Positions 31,960-41,363 of a stretch of DNA of 64,000 bases are shown piece after piece. The number at the start of each line of letters is the position of its first letter. Position 1 is the first letter of the stretch. The stretch is from NCBI RefSeq assembly GCF_012641395.1, contig NZ_JABAIH010000004.1, positions 248,001-312,000 on the forward strand, written 5' to 3'. Below the pieces are notes generated by a model. It searched no databases. It saw nothing but the letters and a program-made list of their open reading frames with translations, and was not told where the DNA came from. Position numbers and translations under genes: made by a program. Origin of the DNA: Rhizobium sp. P32RR-XVIII. GTDB lineage: Bacteria; Pseudomonadota; Alphaproteobacteria; Rhizobiales; Rhizobiaceae.

Positions 31960-33467
31960 TGACGGTACTGGTGAAGCCGCAGAAGCTGGTGGACGCGAAG
32001 GTCCGCGAGTTCAGCATGCTGATCGATGGCAAATGGGTGGAGGGTGTCGAGGCGGGCACGATCGAGCGCGTGGCGCCGAGCCATGGCGTTGCCGTCAGCC
32101 GTTACAAGGCGGCGACGAAGGATGATGCGGTCAAGGCGATTGCCGCTGCCCGCAAGGCCTTCGATGATGGTCCCTGGCCGCGCATGACGGCTTCCGAGCG
32201 CTCCGGCATTCTGCTCAAGGCGGCGGATATGATCGCTGCGCGCGCCGATGAGCTCGCTTATCTCGATGCGATCGAGGCAGGCAAGCCGATCACGCAGGTG
32301 AAGGCCGAGATCGCTGGGGCAGCCGATATCTGGCGCTATGCGGCAGCACTTGCCCGCGATCTGCATGGCGAAAGCTACAATACGCTGGGCGATGGAACGC
32401 TCGGCGTCGTGCTGCGGGAGGCGGTCGGCGTCGTCTCGATCATCACCCCTTGGAACTTCCCGTTCCTGATCGTCAGCCAGAAACTGCCTTTCGCGCTTGC
32501 GGCGGGCTGCACGGCGGTGGTCAAGCCATCGGAGCTCACGTCCGGCTCGACGCTCGTGCTGGGAGAGATCCTGATGGAGGCGGGCGTTCCGGCTGGTGTC
32601 GTCAACATCATCGTCGGAACCGGCGCTGCCGTTGGCCCGACAATGACCGGCCACCCGGATGTCGACATGGTGTCCTTCACCGGCTCGACCGGTGTCGGTC
32701 GGCTGACGATGGAGAACGCCTCGAAGACCTTGAAGAAGGTATCTCTGGAGCTTGGCGGCAAGAACCCGCAGATCGTCTTTCCGGATGCCGATCTCGACGC
32801 CTTCATCGATGCCGCCGTCTTCGGCGCTTATTTCAACGCGGGCGAATGCTGCAATGCCGGATCGCGGCTCATCCTACATCGCGATATCGCGGAGGAGGTG
32901 ACGGCTCGGGTGGCGGCCCTGTCGCAGAAGGTCAAGGTCGGCGATCCGCTCGATCCGTCGACGCAGGTGGGGGCGATCATCACGCCGCAGCACCTCGAAA
33001 AGGTTCAGAGCTATGTTTCCGCGGCGGCAGGCAGCGGCGCAAATATCGCCCTTGGCGGCAGCCATATCGATTTCGGTTTCGGCCAGTACATGGCGCCGAC
33101 GATCCTTTCCGGTGTCAAGCCGGACATGGCCGTTGCGCGCGAGGAAGTCTTCGGGCCAGTCCTTTCGGTGTTGACCTTCGAGACGGTGGACGAGGCGATC
33201 CGCATCGCCAATGCAGTGGAATATGGCCTCTCCGCCGGCGTCTGGAGCCGCGACTTCGACACCTGCCTGACGATCGGGCGCAAGGTGCGGGCGGGCACGA
33301 TCTGGATGAACACCTTCATGGATGGCGCGGCGGAACTGCCCTTCGGCGGCTATCGCCAATCCGGACTCGGCCGCGAACTGGGGCGGCATGCGGTGGAGGA
33401 TTATACGGAGACCAAGACGCTCAACATGCATATCGGTGCCCGGACGGGCTGGTGGATGCCGCGCTGA
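31959..33467 (+). CDS. NAD(P)-dependent aldehyde dehydrogenase
   Basis: The 502-residue enzyme has the ALDH core: TPWNFPFLI, the FTGSTGVG cofactor loop, ELGGKNP with the general-base Glu, and NAGECCNAGS with the catalytic Cys among residues 297/298. It oxidises an aldehyde to a carboxylic acid. I chose the ATG at 31959, which overlaps the preceding stop (TGATG) and has AAGGGAG seven bases before it. A large upstream extension of the frame to 31386 only shadows the hydratase gene. Confidence 0.92.
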   Translation: MTVLVKPQKLVDAKVREFSMLIDGKWVEGVEAGTIERVAPSHGVAVSRYKAATKDDAVKAIAAARKAFDDGPWPRMTASERSGILLKAADMIAARADELAYLDAIEAGKPITQVKAEIAGAADIWRYAAALARDLHGESYNTLGDGTLGVVLREAVGVVSIITPWNFPFLIVSQKLPFALAAGCTAVVKPSELTSGSTLVLGEILMEAGVPAGVVNIIVGTGAAVGPTMTGHPDVDMVSFTGSTGVGRLTMENASKTLKKVSLELGGKNPQIVFPDADLDAFIDAAVFGAYFNAGECCNAGSRLILHRDIAEEVTARVAALSQKVKVGDPLDPSTQVGAIITPQHLEKVQSYVSAAAGSGANIALGGSHIDFGFGQYMAPTILSGVKPDMAVAREEVFGPVLSVLTFETVDEAIRIANAVEYGLSAGVWSRDFDTCLTIGRKVRAGTIWMNTFMDGAAELPFGGYRQSGLGRELGRHAVEDYTETKTLNMHIGARTGWWMPR

Positions 33468-33500
33468 GCTGCAGGCATTGCGTTCTGGGAGGATCGCGTA

Positions 33501-35003
33501 GTGAAGCAGCCGGATATCGTCATTATCGGTTCTGGAATCGGCGGGGCGACCATCGCCTCCGCGCTTGCGCCCTCCGGCGCCGACATTCTCATCCTCGAGG
33601 CAGGCGGTCATATCGAGGACCGGCCGGAAAACCGCGACCAGCGCGCGATCTTCCAGCGCGGCCACTTCCGGCCCAAGGAATTCTGGTACGAGATGGACGG
33701 CAAGCCGTTCAATCCCGGCAACTATTACAATGTCGGCGGCAATTCGAAATTCTTCGGCGCGGTCATGGTGCGCTACCGTCGCGAGGATTTCGCCGAGATG
33801 CGGCACCTGGAAGGCGTCTCGCCAGCGTGGCCGTTTCCCTATGAGGAGCTGGAGCCATGGTATAGCCGCGCGGAGCAGCTTTACCAGGTGCGCGGGCAGA
33901 CAGGCGAAGATCCCACCGAACCGGCGCATTCCCAAGGGTATGCCTTTCCGCCGGTGCCTGACGAGCCGCCGATCGCCCTTGTCCGCGAACGCATGAAGCG
34001 GAACGGTCTTCATCCCTATTCGCTGCCGCTCGGCATCGATATCGAGCGTTGGCTCGCCAAGGCAAAGACTCCCTGGGACGCCCATCCCAACAGCTTCGAC
34101 GGCAAGATGGATGCCGAGACGATCGGCCTCGCATTGGCGCTGCAACATCCGAATGTGCGCCTGCAGACCGGATCGCCGGTCACAAGACTTCAGACGGCGC
34201 CGGATGGCAGGCGGATCGAGAGGGTTTACTACCGCAAGGATGGGGCCGAGGAGACAGTATCCCCGAAACTCGTGATCCTTTCCGCAGGCGCGGTGCAATC
34301 CGCCGTGCTGTTGCTGCGCTCGGCCGATGACAAGAATCCGAACGGGCTCGCTAATAGCTCTGATCAGGTCGGCCGCAATTTCATGAACCACAATTCGAGC
34401 GCCGTGATCGCCGTCTCGCCGACCTTTCGGAATACCTCGATCTACCAGAAGACATTCGGCTTCAATGACTATTACCTCTCGGACGGTGAGGGCGGCCCGC
34501 CGCTCGGCAACGTCCAACTGCTGGGCCGGGTCTCGGGCGCGATTCTCAAGGGGAACATGCCTTCGGTGCCGGAATGGATGCTGAACCAGCTCTCGGCACA
34601 TGCGATCGACTTCTACGCGATGAGCGAGGACATTCCGCATCCGGAAAGCCGCATCATGGTCAAGGACGAGCGCATTCTGCTGCAGTGGGTGCGCACGAAT
34701 TGGCCGGCGCACCTGATGCTGGTGAAGAAGCTGAAGCGGGCGTTGAAGGCGGCAGGCTTTCCGCTGGTGCTCTCGAGGCCCTTCGACAAGCGGACGCCGT
34801 CGCATCAATGCGGCACGGTACGGATCGGCAATGATCCGGCGACCGCACCGCTCGACATCTGGTGCCGCGCCTTTGACCACCCGAACCTCTTCGTCGTCGA
34901 TGCGAGTTATCTGCCGACGTCGGCTGCGGTCAACCCTGCGCTGACGGTGGCGGCACAGGCGCTGCGCGTCGGGGATCATATCCTGCAGAAGGAGCTGGCG
35001 TGA
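33501..35003 (+). CDS. GMC oxidoreductase (FAD-dependent sugar/alcohol dehydrogenase)
   Basis: The 500-residue flavoprotein starts with GTG at 33501 behind GGGAGGA and has the FAD dinucleotide loop VIIGSGIGGATIA. The C-terminal GMC active site shows SHQCGT (His435) and NPALTV (Asn478). The sequence resembles the pyranose-oxidising and glucoside-3-dehydrogenase-like branch more than choline dehydrogenase; no small subunit gene is adjacent. In this operon a ring hydroxyl of an anhydro-sugar is a plausible substrate, but that is inference. Confidence 0.85.
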   Translation: MKQPDIVIIGSGIGGATIASALAPSGADILILEAGGHIEDRPENRDQRAIFQRGHFRPKEFWYEMDGKPFNPGNYYNVGGNSKFFGAVMVRYRREDFAEMRHLEGVSPAWPFPYEELEPWYSRAEQLYQVRGQTGEDPTEPAHSQGYAFPPVPDEPPIALVRERMKRNGLHPYSLPLGIDIERWLAKAKTPWDAHPNSFDGKMDAETIGLALALQHPNVRLQTGSPVTRLQTAPDGRRIERVYYRKDGAEETVSPKLVILSAGAVQSAVLLLRSADDKNPNGLANSSDQVGRNFMNHNSSAVIAVSPTFRNTSIYQKTFGFNDYYLSDGEGGPPLGNVQLLGRVSGAILKGNMPSVPEWMLNQLSAHAIDFYAMSEDIPHPESRIMVKDERILLQWVRTNWPAHLMLVKKLKRALKAAGFPLVLSRPFDKRTPSHQCGTVRIGNDPATAPLDIWCRAFDHPNLFVVDASYLPTSAAVNPALTVAAQALRVGDHILQKELA

Positions 35004-35779
35004 TGGCGGGCGAGAGACGGCCGGTCGCACTTGTCACCGGCGGGAGACGCGGCATCGGACTGGCGATCGCCGAGGCACTGGCGAAGGCGGGACATGATAT
35101 CGCGATCACCGGAATAGAGGATGCCGAGCCGGTCGATCAGGTGATCGAGACATTGCACACGGCCGGGGCTGAGGCCGTCTATCTGAAGTCGGATCTGGCC
35201 GATACCGGCGGGCATGCCGCAACCGTCGAGCAAGTGCTGCAAAAATTCGGCGGAATCGATTGCCTGGTGAACAATGCCGGCGTCGGCTCGGTGGTCCGCG
35301 GCGACTTCCTCGAGCTGAAGCCGGAGAATTTCGACACGGTGCTCGACACCAATCTGCGCGGAACGATCTTCTTCACGCAGGCCGTCGCCAAGGCGATGCT
35401 AACGAGCGCGAAAGAGCAAGCAAGCCGCTCGATCATCAACATCACCTCCGTGTCGTCGGGACTGACTTCCCCGGAGCGGCTGGACTATTGCATCAGCAAG
35501 GCCGGCCTTTCGGCCTTCACCAAGGGCTTGGCGGTGCGGCTCGCGGACAGCGGCATCGGCGTCTTCGAAGTGCGGCCGGGCATCATCCGCACGGCGATGG
35601 CGGAGAAGGTTTCGGAGAAATACGATGTGTTGATCGCAGCTGGGCTGGTGCCGATGAAACGCTGGGGGGAGGCCCAGGACATCGGGATGATTGTCGCCGC
35701 GCTTGCATCCGGGATTTTCGCCTTCGCCACGGGCTCGGTAATCGAGGCGGGCGGCGGGCTTTCGATTGGCCGCCTTTGA
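35003..35779 (+). CDS. Short-chain dehydrogenase/reductase
   Basis: The 258-residue SDR carries the cofactor loop VTGGRRGIGLAIAEAL, the NNAG motif near residue 92, and the catalytic YCISK with an upstream Ser (SVSSG). The Arg-rich loop after TGG and the absence of an Asp at the end of strand 2 leave the NAD/NADP choice open. Its ATG overlaps the stop of the GMC gene (TGATG). It is annotated generically because SDR substrates cannot be read from sequence. Confidence 0.9.
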   Translation: MAGERRPVALVTGGRRGIGLAIAEALAKAGHDIAITGIEDAEPVDQVIETLHTAGAEAVYLKSDLADTGGHAATVEQVLQKFGGIDCLVNNAGVGSVVRGDFLELKPENFDTVLDTNLRGTIFFTQAVAKAMLTSAKEQASRSIINITSVSSGLTSPERLDYCISKAGLSAFTKGLAVRLADSGIGVFEVRPGIIRTAMAEKVSEKYDVLIAAGLVPMKRWGEAQDIGMIVAALASGIFAFATGSVIEAGGGLSIGRL

Positions 35780-35793
35780 GCGGGGGAGTTGAG

Positions 35794-37449
35794 ATGGCAT
35801 ATGACTACATCATTACCGGTGGCGGACCTGCCGGCTGCGTGCTCGCAAACCGGCTGAGCGAGGACCCGGAGGTCAAGGTGCTGCTTCTGGAAGCGGGCGG
35901 CAGCGATTGGAACCCACTGTTCCACATGCCGGCCGGCTTTGCGAAAATGACGAAGGGTGTCGCCAGTTGGGGCTGGGAGACGGTGCCGCAGAAGCATATG
36001 AAGGGCAGGGTGCTTCGCTATACGCAGGCCAAGGTGATCGGCGGCGGTTCGTCGATCAATGCGCAGCTCTATACACGCGGCAATGCCGCCGACTACGACC
36101 TCTGGGCAAGCGAGGACGGCTGTGAGGGCTGGGATTATCGCTCGGTTCTGCCCTATTTCAAACGCGCCGAGGACAACCAGCGTTTTGCCGACGACTACCA
36201 CGCCTATGGCGGGCCGCTCGGCGTCTCGATGCCGGTTTCCGCGCTGCCGATCTGCGACGCCTATATCCGGGCCGGCCAGGAGCTGGGGATCCCCTATAAT
36301 CACGATTTCAACGGCCGTCGCCAGGCCGGGGTCGGCTTCTATCAGCTGACGCAGCGCGACCGCCGCCGTTCGTCGGCCTCGCTTGGCTATCTGTCGCCGA
36401 TCAGGGACCGGAAGAACCTCACCGTCCGGATGAATGCGCCCGTGACGAGGATCGTGCTCGAAGGCAGAAAGGCCGTCGGCGTCGAAGTTGCCGGCCGCAA
36501 CGGCACCGAGATCATCCGGGCCGAGCGCGAGGTGCTGGTTTCTTCCGGCGCGATCGGCTCGCCGAAGCTGTTGCTGCAATCCGGCATCGGGCCTGCGGAC
36601 CATCTGAGAGCGACGGGCGTGGCGGTCAAGCATGATCTGCCCGGCGTCGGCGGCAATCTGCAGGATCACCTCGATCTGTTCGTCATCTCCGAATGCACCG
36701 GCGACCACACCTATGACGGCGTCGCCAAGCTACACCGCACGCTGTGGGCGGGACTGCAATATGTGCTCTTCCGCTCTGGGCCCGTGGCATCCTCGCTCTT
36801 TGAAACCGGCGGCTTCTGGTATGCGGATCCTGATGCGCGTTCGCCCGATATCCAGTTCCATCTCGGCCTCGGCTCCGGCATCGAGGCGGGCGTTGCCAGG
36901 CTGAAGAACGCTGGGGTGACATTGAACTCCGCCTATCTGCATCCCCGCTCGCGCGGCACCGTTCGCCTCTCGTCCGCCGATCCGGCAGCGGCGCCGCTGA
37001 TCGATCCGAATTACTGGAGCGACCCGCATGACCGGGCGATGTCGCTCGAGGGCTTGAAGATCGCTCGCGAGATCATGCAGCAAGCGGCGTTGAAGCCCTA
37101 CGTACTGGAGGAAAGGCTTCCGGGAACCGGCGTCGCCACTGACGAGCAGCTTTTCGACTATGGCTGCGCCAATGCTAAGACGGATCACCATCCGGTCGGG
37201 ACCTGCAAGATGGGCACGGATGGCGCGGCGGTCGTCGGGCTCGACCTGAAGGTGAGGGGGCTGGAAGGACTGCGTGTGTGCGACAGCTCCGTGATGCCGC
37301 GTGTTCCTTCATGCAATACCAACGGTCCGACGATCATGGTCGGCGAAAAAGGAGCGGATATCATCCGTGGGCGTGAGCCCTTGCCACGCGCCATCTTCTC
37401 CTGGGAGCGCAACGATACGCGGCCAAGAGCAAGGGCGGAGGTTCAGTAA
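35794..37449 (+). CDS. GMC oxidoreductase, choline dehydrogenase-like
   Basis: The 551-residue flavoprotein has YIITGGGPAGCVLANRL, the second GMC signature VIGGGSSINAQLYTRG, and the C-terminal HHPVGTCKMG/NTNGPTIMVGEKGADII site, in the pattern of choline, alcohol and polyethylene-glycol dehydrogenases. GGGGGAG precedes the ATG at 35794, 14 bases after the SDR gene. This is the last gene of the operon. Having two different GMC enzymes in one operon suggests two separate hydroxyl oxidations or two substrates. Confidence 0.88.
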   Translation: MAYDYIITGGGPAGCVLANRLSEDPEVKVLLLEAGGSDWNPLFHMPAGFAKMTKGVASWGWETVPQKHMKGRVLRYTQAKVIGGGSSINAQLYTRGNAADYDLWASEDGCEGWDYRSVLPYFKRAEDNQRFADDYHAYGGPLGVSMPVSALPICDAYIRAGQELGIPYNHDFNGRRQAGVGFYQLTQRDRRRSSASLGYLSPIRDRKNLTVRMNAPVTRIVLEGRKAVGVEVAGRNGTEIIRAEREVLVSSGAIGSPKLLLQSGIGPADHLRATGVAVKHDLPGVGGNLQDHLDLFVISECTGDHTYDGVAKLHRTLWAGLQYVLFRSGPVASSLFETGGFWYADPDARSPDIQFHLGLGSGIEAGVARLKNAGVTLNSAYLHPRSRGTVRLSSADPAAAPLIDPNYWSDPHDRAMSLEGLKIAREIMQQAALKPYVLEERLPGTGVATDEQLFDYGCANAKTDHHPVGTCKMGTDGAAVVGLDLKVRGLEGLRVCDSSVMPRVPSCNTNGPTIMVGEKGADIIRGREPLPRAIFSWERNDTRPRARAEVQ

Positions 37450-37453
37450 AGCG

Positions 37454-37534
37454 TCAGGCGCGAATGAAGAGCGCCCCGACAAGGCCGAAAATGACGATCG
37501 ATTGCAGAATGAACATCGGCCACTGATCGGACAT
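37454..37534 (-). CDS. 26-residue single-span membrane protein
   Basis: A short frame on the minus strand, MSDQWPMFILQSIVIFGLVG followed by ALFIRA, starts at an ATG with GGAGAAAAGC directly upstream. The product is one hydrophobic helix with a short polar start and a basic end, the shape of a small membrane protein. Its stop lies five bases from the end of the GMC gene on the other strand. No family is recognised. The ribosome site and the clean membrane helix make chance unlikely but do not exclude it. Confidence 0.5.
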   Translation of the reverse strand: MSDQWPMFILQSIVIFGLVGALFIRA

Positions 37535-37799
37535 GCTTTTCTCCACGGGCTTCGGTTCTTGAAATTATACGCTACCGCCGGAGCCGGAAACATTGCAGGC
37601 GGATGCCCTCACAGTAGCGATGCTGACATTAATCATCCTTCTACTGTGGAATTTCTCCTTTTTTGTGGTGGGGAGGAGAAGGGCAGATGGTATACTGACC
37701 TTGCGAATCGGGCTGCTCTCGGATCCGAGGTCTCGCTTCGTAGCATTGCATGGAACCTTTTATGCACTTGGTAGTTTCAGAGTGTACAGGAGGACTACT

Positions 37800-38144
37800 A
37801 TGACCAATGATTTCAATCGACCCGGCCCCGATCTGCGTACGACGCCGACCACCGAGCGTCGTTCGCCATGGACAATGTGGATCGGTATTGCGGTTGTCGT
37901 TCTGATCATCGCCCTGGCAGCGATCTACTGGCCTCGCAGAAGCGAAACGCCAGCCACGCCGCCCGCCGGCGAAACGACCACAACCACACCGCCGGCCACG
38001 TCGACTGCGCCCGCTACTCCGCCAGCAAGCGAGTCAGCGCCAGCCACGCCGCCAGCGGCAACTCCGCCGGCCACGGAGCCAGCGCCAGCAACGCCACCGG
38101 CGACCCCAGCAACGCCACCGGCGAACCCGCCAGCGCAGCAGTAA
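37800..38144 (+). CDS. Small membrane-anchored Thr/Pro/Ala-rich protein
   Basis: The 114-residue protein has a polar N-terminal part, one membrane segment (MWIGIAVVVLIIALAAIYW, about residues 26-44), and a low-complexity C-terminal tail of about 65 residues built from PATPPA-like repeats. GGAGG lies before the ATG at 37800; an open frame to 37593 is not used. The tail is probably in the periplasm. Similar repeat-tailed proteins vary in length between strains. A terminator follows directly. No function is known. Confidence 0.75.
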   Translation: MTNDFNRPGPDLRTTPTTERRSPWTMWIGIAVVVLIIALAAIYWPRRSETPATPPAGETTTTTPPATSTAPATPPASESAPATPPAATPPATEPAPATPPATPATPPANPPAQQ

Positions 38145-38150
38145 TGAAAC

Positions 38151-38176
38151 GCCCGCCATCCAAGGCGGGCTTTTCT
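38151..38176 (+). terminator. Rho-independent terminator
   Basis: GCCCGCC at 38151-38157 pairs perfectly with 38164-38170, with a 6-base loop, followed by TTTTCTTT. It lies seven bases after the stop of the small membrane protein gene. The stretch from here to 38429 holds no other recognised feature. Confidence 0.85.
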
Positions 38177-38429
38177 TTCCTGAGATGAATGCCACTCCGT
38201 TCTCGAAAGGGAACGGGGTGCGTTCGCGACGGTGATTGCCGCTTTCCTTCCTCCCCGATCAAACCTGATTGCCGGCTAGGCAACGCCTTCTCATCGAATG
38301 ATCCGGTGCTTGCGGTCGATATCGATTCGCCACTCACAGCATCGTGTCGTTGCTCCTTTGCGCGGTCAGGCGTAGAAGCGCAGCTTGCTGTCGAACGACG
38401 GTTGGAATCGAAATGTTTGGAGAAACCAG

Positions 38430-39539
38430 GTGAGCGGAACGAAACTTTTTTCGCCTTTCGAAATCGGCGGGCTGACCCTCAAGAACCGCATCGTCATTGC
38501 GCCCATGTGCCAGTATTCGGCCGAAGACGGCAAGATGACCGACTGGCATCTCATGCATCTCGGCAACCTGGCCGCATCGGGCGCTGGCATTCTGACGATC
38601 GAGGCCACGGCCGTGACGCCGGAAGGCAGGATATCCTACGGCGATGTCGGGCTCTATTCGGACGAGTCCGAGCTTGCCATGGGACGCGTTCTGGATTCCA
38701 TACGCCGCTGGTCCGATATGCCGATCGCGATACAGCTCGGCCATGCGGGGCGAAAAGCCTCGAGCGAGGTTCCATGGAAGGGCGGCGGCCAAATTCCTCC
38801 CGGCAAACCCGGCGGATGGAAGACGGTTGCCCCAAGCGACCTGCCATTCCAGCCGTCATACGATCGCCCGGAGGCGCTGGATCGCGACGGGCTGGAGCGA
38901 GTCAGGTCCGCTTTCGCGGCTGCCGCCAGGCGGGCTGCGGCGCTGGACTTGAACGCCGTTCAGATCCATGGCGCACACGGGTACCTTCTTCATCAGTTTC
39001 TATCGCCGTTGTCCAACAAGCGAACCGACCAATACGGAGGCTCGCTGGAAAACCGGATGCGCTTCCCCTTGGAAGTGTTCGACGCCGTGCGGGACGCTTT
39101 TCCCGCCGGCCGCCCCGTTACGATGAGAGTGTCTGCGACGGATTGGGTCGACGGCGGATGGGATGTTTCGGAGACCATCGAGTTCGCCAAGGCGCTCGAA
39201 GCGCGCGGGTGCAGCGCTATTCACGTTTCAAGCGGAGGCCTTTCGGCCGACCAGCAGATTGCGATCGGCCCGAGCTACCAGGTACCGTTTGCCAGACAGG
39301 TGAAGGCGGCGGTGCGGATGCCCGTGATCGCCGTTGGATTGATCACCGAGTTCGAGCAGGCCGAGGCGATCGTCAGTACCGGCGACGCGGATCTGATCGC
39401 TCTTGCGCGGGCGATCCTTTATGATCCCAGGTGGCCCTGGCATGCGGCTGCGCATTTCAACGAGACCGTTACGGCGCCAGATCAATATTTGCGATCCCAG
39501 CCACGGCAGTACAAGAAGCTCTTCGACCATCGGGGCTAA
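38430..39539 (+). CDS. NADH:flavin oxidoreductase, old yellow enzyme family (YqjM-like)
   Basis: The 369-residue FMN enzyme has the OYE barrel: LKNRIVIAPMCQYSA near the start with the Cys found in YqjM-type enzymes, HLGNLAASGAG, QIHGAHGYLLHQFLSP carrying the substrate-binding His pair, and ALARAILYDPRWPWHAA at the end. It reduces activated C=C bonds with NAD(P)H. The most likely start is the GTG at 38430 with GGAG eight bases before it; the ATG at 38385 adds 15 residues without a good site. Confidence 0.9.
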   Translation: MSGTKLFSPFEIGGLTLKNRIVIAPMCQYSAEDGKMTDWHLMHLGNLAASGAGILTIEATAVTPEGRISYGDVGLYSDESELAMGRVLDSIRRWSDMPIAIQLGHAGRKASSEVPWKGGGQIPPGKPGGWKTVAPSDLPFQPSYDRPEALDRDGLERVRSAFAAAARRAAALDLNAVQIHGAHGYLLHQFLSPLSNKRTDQYGGSLENRMRFPLEVFDAVRDAFPAGRPVTMRVSATDWVDGGWDVSETIEFAKALEARGCSAIHVSSGGLSADQQIAIGPSYQVPFARQVKAAVRMPVIAVGLITEFEQAEAIVSTGDADLIALARAILYDPRWPWHAAAHFNETVTAPDQYLRSQPRQYKKLFDHRG

Positions 39540-39608
39540 GTGCCCCCGTTGCTGACTGCCGCCCTCGGGGGCGAGAGCAGACGGCGCACCGCCTGCTCTC
39601 GCTGATCG

Positions 39609-40088
39609 TCAGTTGCTCGCCTTTTGCATCGCGACCTTCTCGGCGATTGCCTTGGCCAGATCGTCGCGCTCCTCGCAGCCGTTCGGGCAGAGCTTCGTCA
39701 GCCGTTCGAGCTGTTCGTTGGCCTTGGCCATATCGCCGGTTTCGACATAGAGCTCGCCTAGATACTCGCGGGCGGCCTTGTGGTCGGGCTCGAGCTCCAG
39801 TGCCTTGGTGTAATAGGTGAGCGATGTCCTGTAGTCGCCTGTCTTGCGCAGGGCAAAGCCAAGCAGGTTGTAAACATCGGCCTGCTGGGTATCCTCCGCA
39901 AGGCCGCGAAGCTCTGTGAGCGCACCCTGATAATCCCTGGCAGCGATCTTGGCGCGCACCGACGTCAAATCCGGTGCGTTCGTCGATTCGATGTTGTCGA
40001 CGGCAAAGGCCGGGACGGCCTTGACCGCCGAAACCGCGGCGACGGCCGCCATCAGGATGATCGCTCCAGTCAGAATATGCCTCTTCAT
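39609..40088 (-). CDS. Exported tetratricopeptide-repeat protein
   Basis: The 159-residue protein has a signal peptide (ILMAAVAAVSAVKAVPAFA, cleavage near residue 26) and about three TPR units (DVYNLLGFALRKTGDYRTSL, AREYLGELYVETGDMAKANE). TPRs bind other proteins. It starts at the ATG at 40088, 17 bases after the metallo-beta-lactamase-fold gene on the same strand, so the two probably act together outside the inner membrane. Confidence 0.85.
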   Translation of the reverse strand: MKRHILTGAIILMAAVAAVSAVKAVPAFAVDNIESTNAPDLTSVRAKIAARDYQGALTELRGLAEDTQQADVYNLLGFALRKTGDYRTSLTYYTKALELEPDHKAAREYLGELYVETGDMAKANEQLERLTKLCPNGCEERDDLAKAIAEKVAMQKASN

Positions 40089-40105
40089 GGTCTTTTCTCC
40101 TTCTC

Positions 40106-41080
40106 TCAAGCCTGGATGGTAGGGGTAAAGCCGTAGGCGTTGCCGTCCTTGACGAAGGTGCCGTACCCCGGGAACGGAAAATGCGAGCCGCAGATCGCGA
40201 TCTTGTCGGCGATCACGCGGTCGACGAGCTTGCGGCGCGTGTCGATCGCCATCGGTCCGTCCTGATCGTAGGCCCCCTGCCATTCCGGATGCGGAGCGAG
40301 CAGCGCCGGCACGTACATGATGTCGGCGGATACCATCAGCTGTTCACTTCCGCCATCGACCAGATAGACGGAGTGACCGGGCGTATGCCCTGGCGCGGCG
40401 ACGATATGGACGCCGGGCGCCACCTCGGCGCCGTCCTCGACAAGCCTCCAGTTCTTCCATTTCGGAAATACCTCGGCGATGCGCTTGCCTGCCGGCTTTC
40501 TGCCTTCCGCGAGCTTTTCGACACGGCCCGGCTCCGTCCACCAATTATATTCCGCCGCGTTGACGATCAACTCGGCATCCGGAAAGACGGCCGCATTGGT
40601 GCCTTTCTCCATCAACCCCCAGACATGATCCGGATGGAAATGCGAGATCGCGATCGTGTTGATCTTCGTGTAGTCGATACCGGCCGCCATCATGTTGGCG
40701 GGCAGATGCGTGGCATTCGCCTGCCACTGGCCGACGCCCGATCCGGCGTCCATCATGATCAGCCGATCGCCGATCTTCAGGACGACGACGGTGAGCGGAA
40801 TCGGCATGAACTCGGTCGGAAGTCCGGCTTTGGCGAGGGCCTCCTTGGTGTCTTCGATCGATGCGTTCTTGATGAAGGCCGGGTCGTGCGGCTTGCGCCA
40901 GATGCCGTCATAGACGGCGGTGACCTCGACCGATCCGACCCTGTATCTGTAGAAGCCGACCTCTGGTTCGTCAGGCGTATTGGCAAAGGCCGGCGAAACG
41001 AATTCCAGTTTCGAAGCAAGACCGAAAGCCGCCCCTGCGGCAGCGGTGCTGAGAACGGTACGGCGCGTCATGATGAACAT
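40106..41080 (-). CDS. Exported metallo-beta-lactamase-fold hydrolase
   Basis: The 324-residue protein starts with a twin-arginine-type signal (TRRTVLSTAAAGAAFG) and has the metal motif SHFHPDHVWGL, a further His in APGHTPGHS, and an Asp in SADIMYVP. This is the full ligand set of the fold. Relatives include lactonases and alkylsulfatase-like enzymes; the substrate is unknown. The ATG at 41080 has GGAG seven bases upstream. It leads the TPR gene and is divergent from an ECF sigma gene 283 bases away. Confidence 0.87.
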   Translation of the reverse strand: MFIMTRRTVLSTAAAGAAFGLASKLEFVSPAFANTPDEPEVGFYRYRVGSVEVTAVYDGIWRKPHDPAFIKNASIEDTKEALAKAGLPTEFMPIPLTVVVLKIGDRLIMMDAGSGVGQWQANATHLPANMMAAGIDYTKINTIAISHFHPDHVWGLMEKGTNAAVFPDAELIVNAAEYNWWTEPGRVEKLAEGRKPAGKRIAEVFPKWKNWRLVEDGAEVAPGVHIVAAPGHTPGHSVYLVDGGSEQLMVSADIMYVPALLAPHPEWQGAYDQDGPMAIDTRRKLVDRVIADKIAICGSHFPFPGYGTFVKDGNAYGFTPTIQA

Positions 41081-41363
41081 CGCAAGTCTCCTCTCGTTGC
41101 GTGAACTGCGTCAGCGGAAGCCCCGGAACGGGTGCCGCTGTCGAACAAGATCGGAGACCCTCAACCGTTATTCCCGAGATATCGGGCAATCTGCATAAGC
41201 CGATGAAACGGATGGGAGATTTTTTCAACGGCATAGGAACCGCGGCTGCCGGCCTTCAAAAAAGCGGTATCTGGACGGAATAAAATAACAGGCTGAGTGA
41301 TCTAGCCTGCAGAAGATATGCCTATGCGTGCGTCGAGCGAACGGAGCGGTGGAGTCCGGGAAG

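Noticed and set aside
32874-35030. Minus-strand frame of 718 residues opposite the ALDH and GMC genes
   Set aside because: Shadow of two enzymes with intact active-site motifs; no ribosome site or recognised domain.
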